Shown: positions 24,932 to 38,157, counted from the stretch's first letter. The stretch: 64,000 nt of DNA from Vespula vulgaris (GCF_905475345.1 NC_066587.1:2679570-2743569); one strand, 5' to 3'. Notes: generated by a model from the letters alone, not told the origin. Made by a program: numbers and translations.

Positions 24932-25039
24932 CGTAGGACGTACACCGTAGAAATTGTTAACGCCTCGTTCGCCATTATCCATGGATATAATTTCAACGGA
25001 ACTTGCGAGACGCTCGAGTTTTAACAAAAGAGGGAAAAA
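24932..25039 (-). other. Exon-like segment with strong splice sites (low confidence)
   Basis: On the minus strand a >30-nt pyrimidine tract ending ctcctctcttag precedes 108 nt that are open in one frame (ending SMDNGERGVNNFYGVRPT) and stop at CCTACG|GTGAGT. The open frame needs a phase-0 upstream exon, so it does not join directly to the exon at 57.5 kb. Confidence 0.12.
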
Positions 25040-25821
25040 CTAAGAGAGGAGAAAAAACAAAAAGAAAAAAGAACCGTTGAATGGAAAGGAGAGTGATGAG
25101 GTTGAAGGAGGAAGTCAATCTGTTTTTGAGGGAGGAAGTCAACCTTCCTAGACATTACGTTGAACAATTATGAGAAAACAAGTTAATTATAAAATTATCA
25201 AGGGTATTCCGAGAGAGCGATATGCGATGGGAGGGTTCGACGGATATTTTTAATCCACGTCCCACATTCTCACGCTTATGGAAGCTGAACGAGCAAAAAG
25301 GGGGTAGCTATGAATAATATACGTGGGAAGGGTTGTATTTTTTTTCTTCTTCTTCTTCTTCTTCTTTTTCTTCATCCTCTTCTCGTTCTTCTTCGTCCTT
25401 CGAGTATAAGAGAGACAGACAAACATCTGAATGATTAACGAAGATTAAATTAGATGGCATACTAATTAGGAGCTTCCCCTTTTATGTTGCTATTCCACTA
25501 AATACTTTCGGAAGACACTTTTTTTCTTTTTTACTTCCCCCCCCCCCCTCTCTCTCTCTCTCTTTCCTTTCTCTCTCTTTTTTCTCTTCAATAAAACGTT
25601 GGTCAACGAGCAAGCATTATCACTCGTAGAACCTTTGACGCTACAAGTGCTGCCACGATCGTTAAACTTTTTACAGGACCGTTCTGACGACATAATTTAT
25701 GCATTAAAACTGCGAACCGCAGCAAGAAAATTCCGTGTCATCTCATTAATAATTTTAATAACCGGGACGTAGGCTGTGTCCGTCAAATATGCCTCGTAAT
25801 CGCCTCTACTCTTACTCTCGT

Positions 25822-25832
<11 letters not shown>
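25040..25832. other. Gene-free; includes C12 homopolymer
   Basis: (CTT)n near 25345-25365. A run of 12 C at 25537-25548 leads into (CT)8. 25600-25800 is unique with several TAAT words. Confidence 0.55.

Positions 25833-25907
<75 letters not shown>
25833..25907. repeat. (CT)37 array
   Basis: About 75 bp of pure CT. Confidence 0.97.
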
Positions 25908-25910
<3 letters not shown>

Positions 25911-27009
25911 AGGGTAATCTTGAAAATTCAAAGACTCATAAATCTTTCTTTCTTTGTTTCTAACCTTAGAATATAGCCTAACGAAGAGCATAATCCTTTA
26001 GAATGATAATAAAGAAATTCGCGGTTTAACATTTTGCATAAATTTTTATTCAGCGTTCTTTTTTTTCCTTTCCCTCATTTTTCCTTTTATTTCTTACGCA
26101 GGAGAAAACCTTTATCCTTCCGATTTACCACGGCTTAACATTCAACCCGAACTCCTACCTACTCATCTCACCCTTATCCCTCGAGAAAATCTCTGAAGGT
26201 CCGGTTGATTCCACTCGGACGATGACTATCAAGAAACCTTCGCTTACAAAGTTTATAATTCTCGCTCGCGGCTATCTTACGATCGCTTACTCACCTTGTC
26301 AGTTCGCACGAATCCCAACGTGAAACGTAACTTTAACGTTTACCCAACAATAACTCTAAAGATAATTGTGAAAGCATTCTCGAGCAATGTAAATCTAGTA
26401 TCACGTTGAAAACCGAATAAAGTATTATTCAAAATGAAAATATAGAAAATTTAAACAAACACGTACGTATTCATTAAGGCAACTAAGTTTCGCAAACTAT
26501 CGTACATTACGCTAAAAGTCAATAAGAGTATTTTCGCGAAGAATTATATCACTATTTTCATACTGTACCTTTTTAATTAAAATTCTATGATATACTATCC
26601 TGTTTACTCTCAACTCTTGTTTAAACCATTTATTATTAAAATATCAGTTTCGTTGGAACATCAAGATTTCTTTTTTATCATTAATCAAAACAAAACGTTG
26701 AAAGTTATACGGAAATAAATCCACAATTAGCTCCTAACACGATTACAGTAATAAAAACCCGACGATTACATTTTCTTTATTGACGTATTCGAATTTTCTC
26801 GATTATGATATGTCGGGATGTAGGGAAAAAGAAAGAAAAAAAAAAAAAAAGAAAAAAAAAGAATCTAAGAACTTCGTGGTCCGATAAAAAGCCAAAGCAT
26901 TCGATGCTTTTCGTAGACGTAAACCTGTCGGATCTATAAGAGGTCTTGGAACATTAATAGATGTTCTGGCTGACATGTTGGAAAAAAAGAGAGGAAAAGA
27001 GAAAGAGAA

Positions 27010-27040
<31 letters not shown>

Positions 27041-27862
27041 GTAGGTATGCATTGGTTAGACATAAAGTATTCAAGAAACCCCGATGGACGTGCATCTTCT
27101 AAGAGTGGGTAACCAAAGCACCGACTTCGATATGCGAGGCACTCTATATCTCGTTGAAGAAGAAGCATATCGAGGGCAATGTCGGACTCTTACTTCGTAA
27201 AGGCGCGATCTAGGCATCAGATGCGGCCGAGGGTTTATCGAAAATATTCCCCGTTCTCAAATTCATCCCCTAACCTTTCTATATCGAAGAACTTGGCCCA
27301 TACCCCACAGGCACGTACCTACGTTCACGTCCGTAAACATTTCATCTCGACGTGCGTCGATATAAGAACGTTACGAGCCCTACCACCTTTTCGAAAAACC
27401 CATCCAAAGTGGAAAACACATCGATACGACGATAGTTTATCGATTTTCTACGATACTTTATATATATATATATATAATATCGAAATTTTTGACAGTTATT
27501 TATCTAGCAACGATTGCATCCGAGATCGACGAATACGTCCTTTAAGCTTTCGATAAAAACAAACGCCCTTCGAAATCCCATCCTTTTGAAAAGTACATAC
27601 ATGCATAGATACTTTCGTAGACTGCTCGGAATGAAAACACGCTTTCGACTAATCGCGATTGATCGTAGTGATATTACGTAAAACCGATAGAAAAAAGTGG
27701 AGAGAAGATGGAGGTTAAAGGGAAGTAGGAGGAGGTGGAATGGTGCAATGATAAAAATACGAGACCGATCGAAATAGGTCAGAAATGCAGTGTTCTAATA
27801 TATGGTTGTTAAATGAGAATAGAGGAATAAAGACGTGTCAAGTATGTCAAAAAGTACGTAAA
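25908..27862. other. Gene-free 2-kb stretch
   Basis: 26120-26440 is balanced unique DNA containing a splice-site pair (see findings). 26440-26810 is AT-rich. Poly-A at 26830-26860, GA/GATA at 27000-27040. A plus-strand open frame 27179-27556 is not supported as a gene. Confidence 0.5.
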
Positions 27863-27924
27863 TAAGTAAGTAAGTAAGTAAGTGAGTGAGTGAGTGAGTG
27901 AGTGAGTGAGTGAGTGAGTGAGTA
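27863..27924. repeat. (TAAG)6-(TGAG)10 array
   Basis: TAAG units switch cleanly to TGAG units, a motif change within one array. Confidence 0.95.
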
Positions 27925-28374
27925 TATGGCGATATCGTAATATCCGTTTAATAACGAAAGAAAATCTCTTCTTTTCTTCCCATAAAAGCTCGAAGATACA
28001 AAGAGCCCATATCGATTCATAGTCCTTGACGAAGGTAATCGTGACAAGGTATCTCTTCCTACCCTCCTCCTACCCCTTCCGCTCCCTTCCATCTCCTTTT
28101 CCCTTTCTCCTTTCCCTTTTTTCCTTTTCTACTCCAACACGTTAACTCGATCGTGCAATGTACGCAGGGACAATGGGTTAACGCGTTAACGCGTGCGCCA
28201 TAGACAAAAGGATTTCCGTTTGCTTGATATTACTGTAAGACCTTGAATCCTGCTTGAGACATATGGGACAGGAGGTTAGACTAATAAAAACGTACAAAGT
28301 GGAATGGGACGAATATATCCGGCAAGATATAAATTAGTTGAGGAGTATTAAAAATAAAAAATAGATTCGACTAT

Positions 28375-28406
28375 GCATAGGTATCATGTGTATATATAAA
28401 AAAGAA

Positions 28407-28442
<36 letters not shown>

Positions 28443-28706
28443 CTTACCTATTCCTAGATCATTATATATATCTCCGATTAATGTGTAGATATCGTATATA
28501 AAAAAAAGAAAGAAAAAAAGAGAACGAAAGAGAGAAAAAAATTCTTACCTATCCTTAGATCATTGTACCTTCGATTAATGTGTAGGTATCGTATATATAT
28601 ATATAAAAAAAAAAAAGAAAAAAAAGGGGAAAGAAAGAAAAAAAGAGAGAACGAAAGAGAGAAAAAAATCCTTAGCTATTCCTAGATCATTGTACCTTCG
28701 ATTAAT
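28375..28706. repeat. Minisatellite, ~100-127 bp unit, three copies plus a partial one
   Basis: A core of CCTTACCTATTCCTAGATCA type followed by CGATTAATGTGTAG-TATCGTATATA and an A/G-rich spacer starts at 28441, 28542 and 28669. A partial spacer-side copy precedes at about 28375. Cores differ by a few substitutions; spacers vary in A/G and TA length, which explains the unequal periods (101 and 127). Confidence 0.9.
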
Positions 28707-29507
28707 AAACCTTCTAACGATGGCCAGTTATTTTCCGTCTAAAAATCTACGAAGCGATCTTATCGAATCGCCGGGGAATTTATTCGTTCGTGCAGAAAAA
28801 TCATACTGCGCTCGACCTCGTCCGACAATAAGTAGTACGTTTGAATTTTATGATATATGTAGATATGTATGTATATATGTATGTATGTATATATGTATAT
28901 ATATATATACCGTTATGTAGGTAACTCCATGGGTTCGCGTTGAGATTTAAAAGCATAGCTCGACGAGGTGGAAGAAAAGTAGGGGGAGGGAGGATGAGGG
29001 GTGGAAGAAGAATGGAAGCGGATTTAACGTTGCATCGATGAGTTCGAATGCTTATTTCTGTCTTTCCTTCCTTCCGTTGGATTTCCATTATCGAAAGAGG
29101 CTCGATCTTCCGATACATGTTACTACTATATGTCTACATAAGTAACTCTCTCTCTTTTTCTCTCTCTCTCTCTCTGATATACCTACACTATATACACGAG
29201 TACCTTTTACTCTTTTATTTTGACGAGTTGCATAGTACGCATTTGGTATAAAAAGATCATTGAAAGATCGGTATAAAGAAATCGAATTGTTATCGATCAA
29301 ATTGCATATTCAGATATACATATTAATTAATAAATATTTTCTATGTTATAATAGATTCGTCCGATCGTTTAATACTATATTTAATGGGATTTACGAGATC
29401 CTCTTTTTACACGGTCGAAATAATCCTTTCATTCTAAGTAATTTCGTGAGTATTGTATTAGGGAGAATATAATGTAGGAATCTATGAAACGATCATACAT
29501 CTCACGA

Positions 29508-29541
<34 letters not shown>

Positions 29542-32277
29542 GAAATTTCGAATAATTCCGAATAGGTTGCCTGAAGCAGTCAAGAATATGGCTTTGGTTG
29601 GTCTTTACCGAGATAAAACTTATCAGATACACAAAGTGCCGTCAACCCCGAAACGCTTCGTTAAAGAGGACAATCTTTTAAGCTCGAGCAAACGACGTTG
29701 TAGCAAGAGATTTTGGTGCTAAAGTTTTTTCCCCTTCTTCTCTTTTTCCTTTCCCTTTTATCTTTTCTTTTTGTTTTCTTGTTTCGTTCCTCCTTTTTCT
29801 TCACCGAAGAGACGCGTTACTTTTTCAAGCTTTTCCTTCCTTCGGGAAAAAGTCAATCGACGACGTTCATTTTTACTCGGCTCGCAATAGCCCCCGATGA
29901 TATCGATCGAATAATAAATAAACTTTTTTTGTGTCTTCGTCGTTAATGTTGATATCACTGAGTTCGGGGCAAGAACAAATTTAAAACTAAGATCTAACGT
30001 AACTTCGTGCAAACGTTGTATTACCTACTTTACGTAATTATTAATTATTATTATAACGTATTGTATACTTACTATTAATAATTATTAATAAATAAAATAA
30101 ATATAAGAGTACGTTATAATAAATAAGGTACTGTAAATTTTACAAATAATTATTAATAATTATTAACAAAATATAATGTAACGATATATTCACAATAAAA
30201 TATGAATAATTATTGATAATCGTTAAATACTAATAGATCAGGTTATAATGACGTATATACATATTTTGAATAAATGTAAAATAATCGAAAAACATGAGAG
30301 TTGCTTGTAGTAAACGTTTGTGTACGTGCTAACAGAGTTTCGATATTTACTCGTCGAAATTCAACGAACGATTGACTCGTCAAACGTTTCAAAGTCGCTC
30401 ATTGTCAGATTCCCACATTTTTGTTTACATCGCTGGCTAACAACGTTAACGAGCTTGAACTTCAATCCAGATAGTATTTCACAAATAAAATTATTTTATA
30501 TCTACATCGAATCGACGGGTTTAAACGAATCTATCGTTGTTTAAATAATTACGCAAACAAACTTATTATTATTATTATTATCATCATTATCAATATGTTG
30601 AAAATTATTATCACTTCTTAATTGCTAATTATTAACAAATTATATGTATTACAGTGATACTCGTGTAACTAATATTATAAATGATTTAAATTAATATAAA
30701 ACGATCGAATATGAATAATTCATTATTTAAAGCTACGATTACGACCAGTTATACTTACGATCTTCGTTCTTCGGAATCTAATGAAAGACTAACTCTCGTC
30801 TCACTTCTCAAAGTCGTCTAAACTCTTACCTCATTGTTGTTTCTATTATTGTTTATATAACTAACCTGGTCTCTGTCTTTCTCTCTCTCTCTTTCTCACA
30901 GACACAAACATACACTCTACCTCTCCCTCTCCCTCTCTCTCTTTCTCTCTATCCCTTCTTTTCAACAGTAATTGAATAAAATCTAAGGCGGCACGACTCG
31001 TTGAAAATCCGATGGCCGTCTACTATTGGCTGCGTCAGAGTAATGAGGATAGATTCGAGTAGCGTGGGAGGCAAAGGATAAGTGAGAGAAATGCGACGTG
31101 GATTTTTTTCTCTTTTTTCTTTTTCTTTTTTTCTCTTTTTTCTTTTTTTTTCTTTTTTTTCTGAACGACGAATGCAACTTCAATAGCAGATTCTGTCGAA
31201 TAGTATAGAACCGTACTCCCATCGAAGACGCGATCCTTTCAAAGATCCTTCATCATGTTATCGATCGACGGCTCTTATAGCTCAGAAATATCTTCTCGCA
31301 ATGGTCTTCTACGGTGGTGCGTATATGACGCAACTATCTTGCCAATTTTTTTCTTTTATATATATATATATATATAAATATTAAAAAAAAGAAAATAGAA
31401 AAAAAAGAAAGATGAAAAGAAAAAAAAGGAAGAAAGAACGTTCGTTAGGGGGTAGGTGAAAGGAGGATGAGGGATGATATTAACGATCACAAAAAGTTTC
31501 GCGTAAAAAAAAGAAGTGGGAGCGAAGAAAAAAATTTACGGTTTATCCAACACCAAGTTAAGTTCTTTTTTACCGAGCGTAAAAATTTATAATACCGGTA
31601 ATTCGGACAATATGAAGAAAAAAAAGAAAAAGAAAAAAAAGAAATAAGAAAAAAGAAAAATAATAAAAATATATATAGAGAAACAAAGAAAAAGAGAAAG
31701 ATTTATTTTTAAATAGCATCCATGTGATCTAAGCCGACGAATGTTATTAATATTTCGCTTTTATCTTGGAACGAATAACGAGGGAAAGATAAAATTATAC
31801 GTGAGTAGTAATTCGAACGTAGATCAATGAACTTGCAAACTTGAAAATGGATTCAGATGATGCTTCTTCTCTTTCCTTCGCGTTAAAAGCTGTGTTTTCT
31901 TTATAACACGAGGATATACCGAAAATAAGTACTTGACTTCTTTCTTTTTGTCCAAAACTCGATGTTCTCGAAATAGCAATTCGAGATGAACGTAAGAGGC
32001 AATGAAAGAAAGAATGAAGGATCGTTCTTTTCGAAACAGGCTTGCGTTTCGTCGGGTATTCTTTTTCTCTTTTATTTTTCCCTTCCGTTTGTCGTTGCTT
32101 TCATTGAGGTATTCTTGGAGAATCTCATAAACCTTGCGTATCTACTTTACGACTGTCTCAAAGACTTTTTCTTTTTCTAGTTGTTTTTTTTTTTTTTTAT
32201 TTCTTCTTCCTTTCTTTTTTTCCTTTATACTGCTTCAAACAAACGGGAGTTCTTAAAGGTACGATTTTGGTACTAAG
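28707..32277. other. Gene-free 3.5-kb stretch, very AT-rich in its middle
   Basis: GTAT words 28865-28905; CT at 29146-29175 and 29508-29540. 29990-30720 is extremely AT-rich with TAATTATTAATA words. CT/CCCTCT at 30878-30950; poly-T at 31105-31165; A/G-rich 31385-31440 and 31615-31700. No exon recognised. Confidence 0.55.
30020..30270. other. TAATTATTAATA-rich island with a 13-bp inverted repeat
   Basis: TTATTATAACGTA at 30048-30060 is exactly complementary to TACGTTATAATAA at 30110-30122. The loop and flanks repeat TTAATAATTATTAATA-like words several times. Such DNA is a candidate matrix-attachment or replication-prone segment and is dense in homeodomain cores, but no function is shown. Confidence 0.4.
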
Positions 32278-32317
<40 letters not shown>

Positions 32318-32325
32318 CACTTACG
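32278..32325. repeat. (TTAC)11 array
   Basis: One CAC interruption near the end. Confidence 0.97.
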
Positions 32326-32608
32326 TATACGACGAAACGACCGTTAATACTTACAGAATCGTCGTGGAATCGATAAAACCTCTTGAAAGTTAGTTTAGGT
32401 TAGGTTAACTGCATCCAGATATATCCGGAGAAAAGAAATTAAGAGGACAGATCAAGGAGAAGTTAATCCAATAACGAGTGCACTGCTTCTAATAAAATCC
32501 CTTAGATTACTGTCAATTAAAATTGAACAAGAAAAACAAATACTACGATCTCGATCGATTTTACGATGTCTTCTTCTCCGTATAAATACATGCGTATGCG
32601 TAAACGAG

Positions 32609-32655
<47 letters not shown>

Positions 32656-33300
32656 TTTAATATAATAAAAAAATAATTAAATTATAAAATTTCGAATCGA
32701 TCGAATATTATTATACCTGCTAATAAAGTATTTTAATATATTTCAAAGGAATATATTTAACTTAATTAAAAGTTTCCATTTAGGATCACTCCTCGTAACT
32801 TCACATTCAATTTATCTTAATGTACAAATAATGTAAAATACTTTCGGAATATTAATATATATAAGATATTAAAAGTTAAACGATCGTTTTTAGAATATCA
32901 CGAGCCGATGACAGACAAAGGTCACAAATGAGATTACTGTGAATTTTCAATAAATACTTGGCAAAGTCATCGAAGCAATTTAATTAAGAGTTGACCGATA
33001 TATAGTAAATATTCGAGAAGGTCAACAACAGTCATAATAATAAATCCTTTAGAGATTCGCTCAAGTTTAACGGCAACATTTTCCGTTTGAATTTTCGTAA
33101 AACGTCAGCTGTTAAACCGTCTTCATGGAAGCGCACACGCGCACGTTGAATTTTCGCGACCTTAAGAAACCCCTTTTAAGAGAAAGACGACATTCCGTCC
33201 AACTTTTCTCGTTCGTAATGTAAATTACGAAATAAGGGAAAATAAAAGGAAAAAAAAGGGAATACCGCGAAATAAGTTCTTGGTTTTTTCTTACCTTCTC
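32326..33300. other. Gene-free; AT-rich
   Basis: Contains (AT)21 at 32610-32652 and AT-rich unique DNA to 33120; nothing recognised. Confidence 0.6.
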
Positions 33301-33364
33301 TTTTCCTTTCTTATTTTTTCTTCTTCTTCTTCTTCTTCTTCTCTTATCCTTTTTTTTTTCATAG

Positions 33365-33957
33365 AAACAGCAGAGAAAATAATGAACGATCAAGATTATT
33401 TTATATTACGACTGAAGAAATGTATCCCCTCGTTTCTGGAGGATAGAAAAAGAAAAACAAAAAGAAAACAGAAAAGAAAGGAAACAAGAAAAAACATCTT
33501 TAGAATTTTTATTTATAGCCTGATAACGTCGTTAAAGGGAAACATAAAACCGGCTACGCCTTTTCCATTATTAATAAAAGGACTTTCCATGATGTTTACT
33601 TCATCGCTCTGTTCGTTATTAACGTTCCCTATTAACACCTCCATTTCTTATTTGTCAGATAAGGGAAGTCGAGTTTCTTTGAAAGTTTATCCCTTAACAA
33701 CTTGCCACTCGACGGGTCCGATATTAGATTCGAAATTAAAGGAATGTAGGGCAGAAAAAGTAGAAAACGAAGAAGAAGAAGAAGACGAAGACGAAGACGA
33801 AGAAGAAGAAGAAGAAGAAGAAGAAGAAGAAGAAGAAGAAGAAGAAGAAGAAGAAGAAGAAGAAGAAGAAGAAGAAGACGAAGAAGAAGAAGAAGAAAAA
33901 AGAAGCACGATAAAGAGTGGAGCTTTTAAAGATATTGTTGCGGAAGAAATAAACTAG
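33365..33957 (+). other. Open frame with a polyacidic tract behind a strong acceptor (doubtful gene)
   Basis: A long pyrimidine tract ending cttttttttttcatag stops at 33364. The frame after it has an ATG at 33382 (MNDQDYFILRLKKCIPSFLE) and runs 191 residues to TAG at 33957. About 95 residues are non-repetitive; a basic Lys/Arg stretch lies at about residues 22-37, two hydrophobic stretches follow, then about 40 Glu/Asp residues from a (GAA/GAC) array at 33772-33899, and a short unique tail ending in IVAEEIN. It is the longest open frame in the window, but the repeat itself contributes to the openness, no family is recognised and no partner exon was found. Confidence 0.12.
33772..33899. repeat. 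(GAA/GAC)n triplet array, ~42 units
   Basis: GAA with GAC variants near both ends; codes Glu/Asp in the plus-strand frame. Purine-rich mirror repeat. Confidence 0.95.
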
Positions 33958-35337
33958 TGGATCCATTAGAAAGAGAGGAATAGATCCTCGTTTTTGTCAG
34001 GGGGTGAGGAGAGGGGAGAAGAAAGTATTTCGATTGTACGTGTATGTATACTTCTTTCTCTCTCTCTCTTTCTCTGTGTATGTACACATATGTACACGTG
34101 TGTGTTTGTGTGTTATTGGTCGTACTGTATGTTGTTCGTACGGTATGACAACGGCTTAGTAACGTCGTACACATTACTTTTATTTTCTTTTACGAAGGTG
34201 TATAGCAGAAGAGTACCATTTCCGTTCGAGAAGGGATAAAGAGGAGTAAGAAGAATGTGGGAGGTGAATATGTAGGGAGGGTGAAGCGATGGAAGAAGGG
34301 GAAAAAGTGAGGAAGGAAGGAAGGAAGGAAGGAAGGAAGGAAGGAAGGAAAGTTAGATCGGCCCTCTCTCCATCCTATTTGTAACTCTTGCCGGCCACAG
34401 TGAAAGCAAAGTAAAACAAATGGCTGTGAGTTTCGGAAGGGAAAGGAATAGCTCCATAGGGGATATATATGTATACGTTGGTAACAAACTTCTGCCTTTC
34501 TAACGGAACTTCGTTTGACTTGCGACACATCACGTTGCTTCTCAGCACAAAAAGAAACGTTATATCGTCTGATACAGCTCAAGTTAAATAAGTTTTGCTC
34601 GTATAAGTGGAAATATGTATGGATATAAGAGAGAAAGAAAAAGAAAGAGAAGGAAAAGGATTAGACTAATTGAAATAAGAAGAAATGCGACTTCTCCATG
34701 ATAAAATAAATGATACCGAGGATACGAAAAACATTTATTTATTTATTTATTTATTTATATATATATGTATGCATGTATATGTAATATTTTGTTCGATCCA
34801 TTTTTGAATATAGATATTTATTTTAGAATTTTCGGATCTATTAAAAATTCCTACGTGTTTGAAGGATCTCATACTTTTCGTAGTAATATAAAAGATTAAA
34901 ACGCATATACATATATAATCATATTCTAATCAAGTAATACGAGTCGAGATATCCTTCGAATAATACCGACAATAATACAAGTTCTCCAATATACATAACC
35001 CAATTAAAGTTGACACGTAAAAAGATATTTGTCAGAAAAATTTTGTATCGTTAACAATAAGATTAAACTTTAAAATCGCGATGGTTCTCGATTACTTTCG
35101 AGACGACCTACGATATTCGGCTAGTTTATCGAACGCTCGCACGGAGGACAGATTAACGTTATTAGCACGGACCAATTTGCATATAAAGCGGCACTGACAT
35201 CAGATACGATTATATGCTAGCCCAAGGATCTACTTTACAATAACAACTGCTCATTCCGTAGCGTATAATTAATGCATCTTAGGCAAGTCCGTGTTTGCAA
35301 CGCGATAGAATCTTTCGTTGACTCCCTTGAATGCAGT

Positions 35338-35338
<1 letters not shown>
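33958..35338. other. Gene-free; contains (GGAA)n and unique DNA
   Basis: (GGAA)10 at 34311-34351, (TTTA)6 at 34734-34757. 35080-35340 is repeat-poor with an ATTTGCAT octamer at 35175-35182 and balanced composition. Confidence 0.55.

Positions 35339-35406
<68 letters not shown>
35339..35406. repeat. (GA)34 array, one base-skip
   Basis: AGGAG interrupts at ~35371. Confidence 0.97.
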
Positions 35407-35408
<2 letters not shown>

Positions 35409-35956
35409 CAAGGATATGATCTAGTAATAAATCTTTCGAAGGAAAAAGGACAAAAGCTGACGGAGAAAAGTTAATCGAATATTCGCATTTATTTGAGCCT
35501 TGTTCTTGTTTCCTTTTCTTTTCCTTTTTGTCTAAATTTCTTTTTCTTTTTTTCTTCTTTTTTTTTATCTTTTATATCTTTTCCTCCTTTCAGAAAATGC
35601 ATCCACGTTTTACAGAATAGATACATAGTATTCATAGAGAGTTACAAAAGAACGAAGTCGCATTCGTTACACGTTTTTACGGAGAAAAAATGCAACGATA
35701 ACGATCCGTTTATCCGATAAAAATTTTATGCGCCATAGTGACTCTCTCGCGCGCGATTCGTTGTTGCTCGAAGCCCGTGACATATAACCGAACACGATGT
35801 ACAGCGGCCGACTATATTTCATCGTCACCATTGTCAACAAAAAAATGCTGCGAGGATTTATCGAGGCGCACGCACGCATACATATATTTTACTTCTCGAC
35901 GGAAAATATCGGGGGCTCTTTCCGACACAGAGAAAGAGAGGGAGAGAGACAGAGAT

Positions 35957-36004
<48 letters not shown>

Positions 36005-36149
36005 AAAAAAGAAAAGAAAAAAGTTAACGTTTCGTTCGTCGAACAAAATGGAAATAGGCTCGATTCGTTTTCGGATATAAAAACTAAAGTCGCGTAAACG
36101 TACCCACCTAAAATCACGTTCTACTTTTTTATATTTGTAGATGTGTAAA
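35407..36149. other. Gene-free; (GA)21 at 35960-36001
   Basis: Unique DNA 35580-35930, otherwise low complexity. Confidence 0.6.
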
Positions 36150-36204
<55 letters not shown>

Positions 36205-36228
36205 GTCTGTCTGTCTATCTATCTATGT
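36150..36228. repeat. (CTAT)n with a (CTGT) interruption
   Basis: About 18 CTAT units, two CTGT, then CTAT again. A GATA array in the opposite orientation lies at 36521-36556. Confidence 0.97.
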
Positions 36229-36832
36229 ATCTATTTACTTGAATCTGTATCTGCATTGGATACTTACATAGGTACCTGTACTGGTTGATTTCATTAAAAC
36301 TTACGTCATAACGTCGACTGACCGACCGAACGGTTTCAGGAAGCAACGTTAGGAAGATTGCTGTGATAAGAGACGAGAGAAACGAAAGTCCTTCGAAACT
36401 CGAGAGACGAGGAAGAAGTTCTTGGGAAAACTTCGTCTTCTCGTCTTTCAAGATCGATTCGACTTTTCCTAATTAAATATATATTCCTATCTATCTATGG
36501 AACACAAGTAAGAGAGATAGATGGATAGACAGATAGATAGATAGATAGATAGATAGAGGGAAAGAAGCAGAGTAACATCTTCGTCTCTTTTGGAAATAGA
36601 CACGAATTACAGGAAAATACTTATCACGTCGTAAGTTGGCCTTTGAAAACATAATACATATATACACACATATATATATATAGAAAGAGAGAGAAAGAGA
36701 GAGAGAGAGAGAGAAGAAGCTTCGATGCAAATTTTCAACCTAGCTGGATTACGATTCCTGACTAAAGCCGATAAAGCAGTGAGAATTTCAAGAGATCGAG
36801 ACCACGCGAGTATATATACATATATATATATG

Positions 36833-36871
<39 letters not shown>

Positions 36872-37930
36872 CTATATACATATACACATAGATATGTCCA
36901 TATAGATATACATGTTTGTGCGCGTATGTATGCTTTCTCGAACATAAACTCGAACTTATATACAAGCACGAAACGATTACGACGTTTGGCAAAGTCGTAA
37001 GCGATATTACTACTTCCTAGTCGAATGTACGTACGTAAGTGTGTACGTACGTACGTATCGCAAATGCTTTGAATTTTCGCGGGTTTTGCAAAGCGTCGAA
37101 AGAAAAAAAAAAAAAAAAAAGGAAGAAAGAAAGGAGAAAAAAAATAGAGAGAACAAGTTGGGCAAAGCGAGCTTTTATCGATTTTCGATTTTTAATACCT
37201 AGCAATGCTAAGCTTGGAAATAATTTGACGCGTATCGATATCGAACGAACACGAGAAGGATCGTTGGGTATCAATCGATTTTATAAACTAGAATCGATTT
37301 CGAGTAATACTTTTTTTTTCTTTTTCCCTTTTTTTTTCGTTCCTCTTTTTTTCACTTTTTTTTATTTATCTCTACAGAGTCGATCAACGTTTTATCGTTC
37401 CTCGAAATTCCGATCAAAGTTAACAAAGACTACCATGTTTTTTAATGCACTTGATCCGGAACGAAAATCGTTAGTTACTCGTTAAACGAATATTATTCGA
37501 GGGTACCATTGAATCTTGCAAAAGTTAACTAACGAGATTATCTCGTAATTTCTTGCAGATACATATGGATTTTTTGAAAATTTATTAAAAAGTAATATTT
37601 AATACGGGATAATCATCGTTTAAATTATCTCTTATTATTTAGAAGAAATCGCAAAGAGATAAAAATAAATATAATTTGTAGATCTGTATATAGCATATGA
37701 TCTGTATATATATATATATCCAGAATGAGTTCATATGGTTGAAGATGAAGTTAACTCAATTAAAATTCATTTCAACGAGAGGTTACAGGTATGCGAGACG
37801 TATGCGAGGAATGCAGAAGAAATAAAAATTAGAGCTTACCACTGTCGTACTATAGTAGTCGTCCGTAACGCTCGAATTATCCTACAACTTTTTTACCCTC
37901 GACGAAATGAAGCCACTTTAATTATTCCGT

Positions 37931-37972
<42 letters not shown>

Positions 37973-38121
37973 CTCTCTCTTCTATTTTCTCAGCTTGGCT
38001 CCAACTAGCAACTATGCTCGCATCGGTGGAAAGTGAGATAGAAAACTTTGTATCACTCTATCCAGGTCTCTTTTCGCGATCTCATCTATTTCGAACGATC
38101 AACGAGTACAGAAAGGAAGAA

Positions 38122-38157
<36 letters not shown>

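Noticed and set aside
27179..27556. 125-codon plus-strand open frame
   Set aside because: Arg/Ser/Tyr-rich, crosses a TA repeat, no family similarity or exon signals.
32393..32408. Insect telomere-type TTAGG words
   Set aside because: Only two adjacent units; not a telomeric or interstitial telomeric array.
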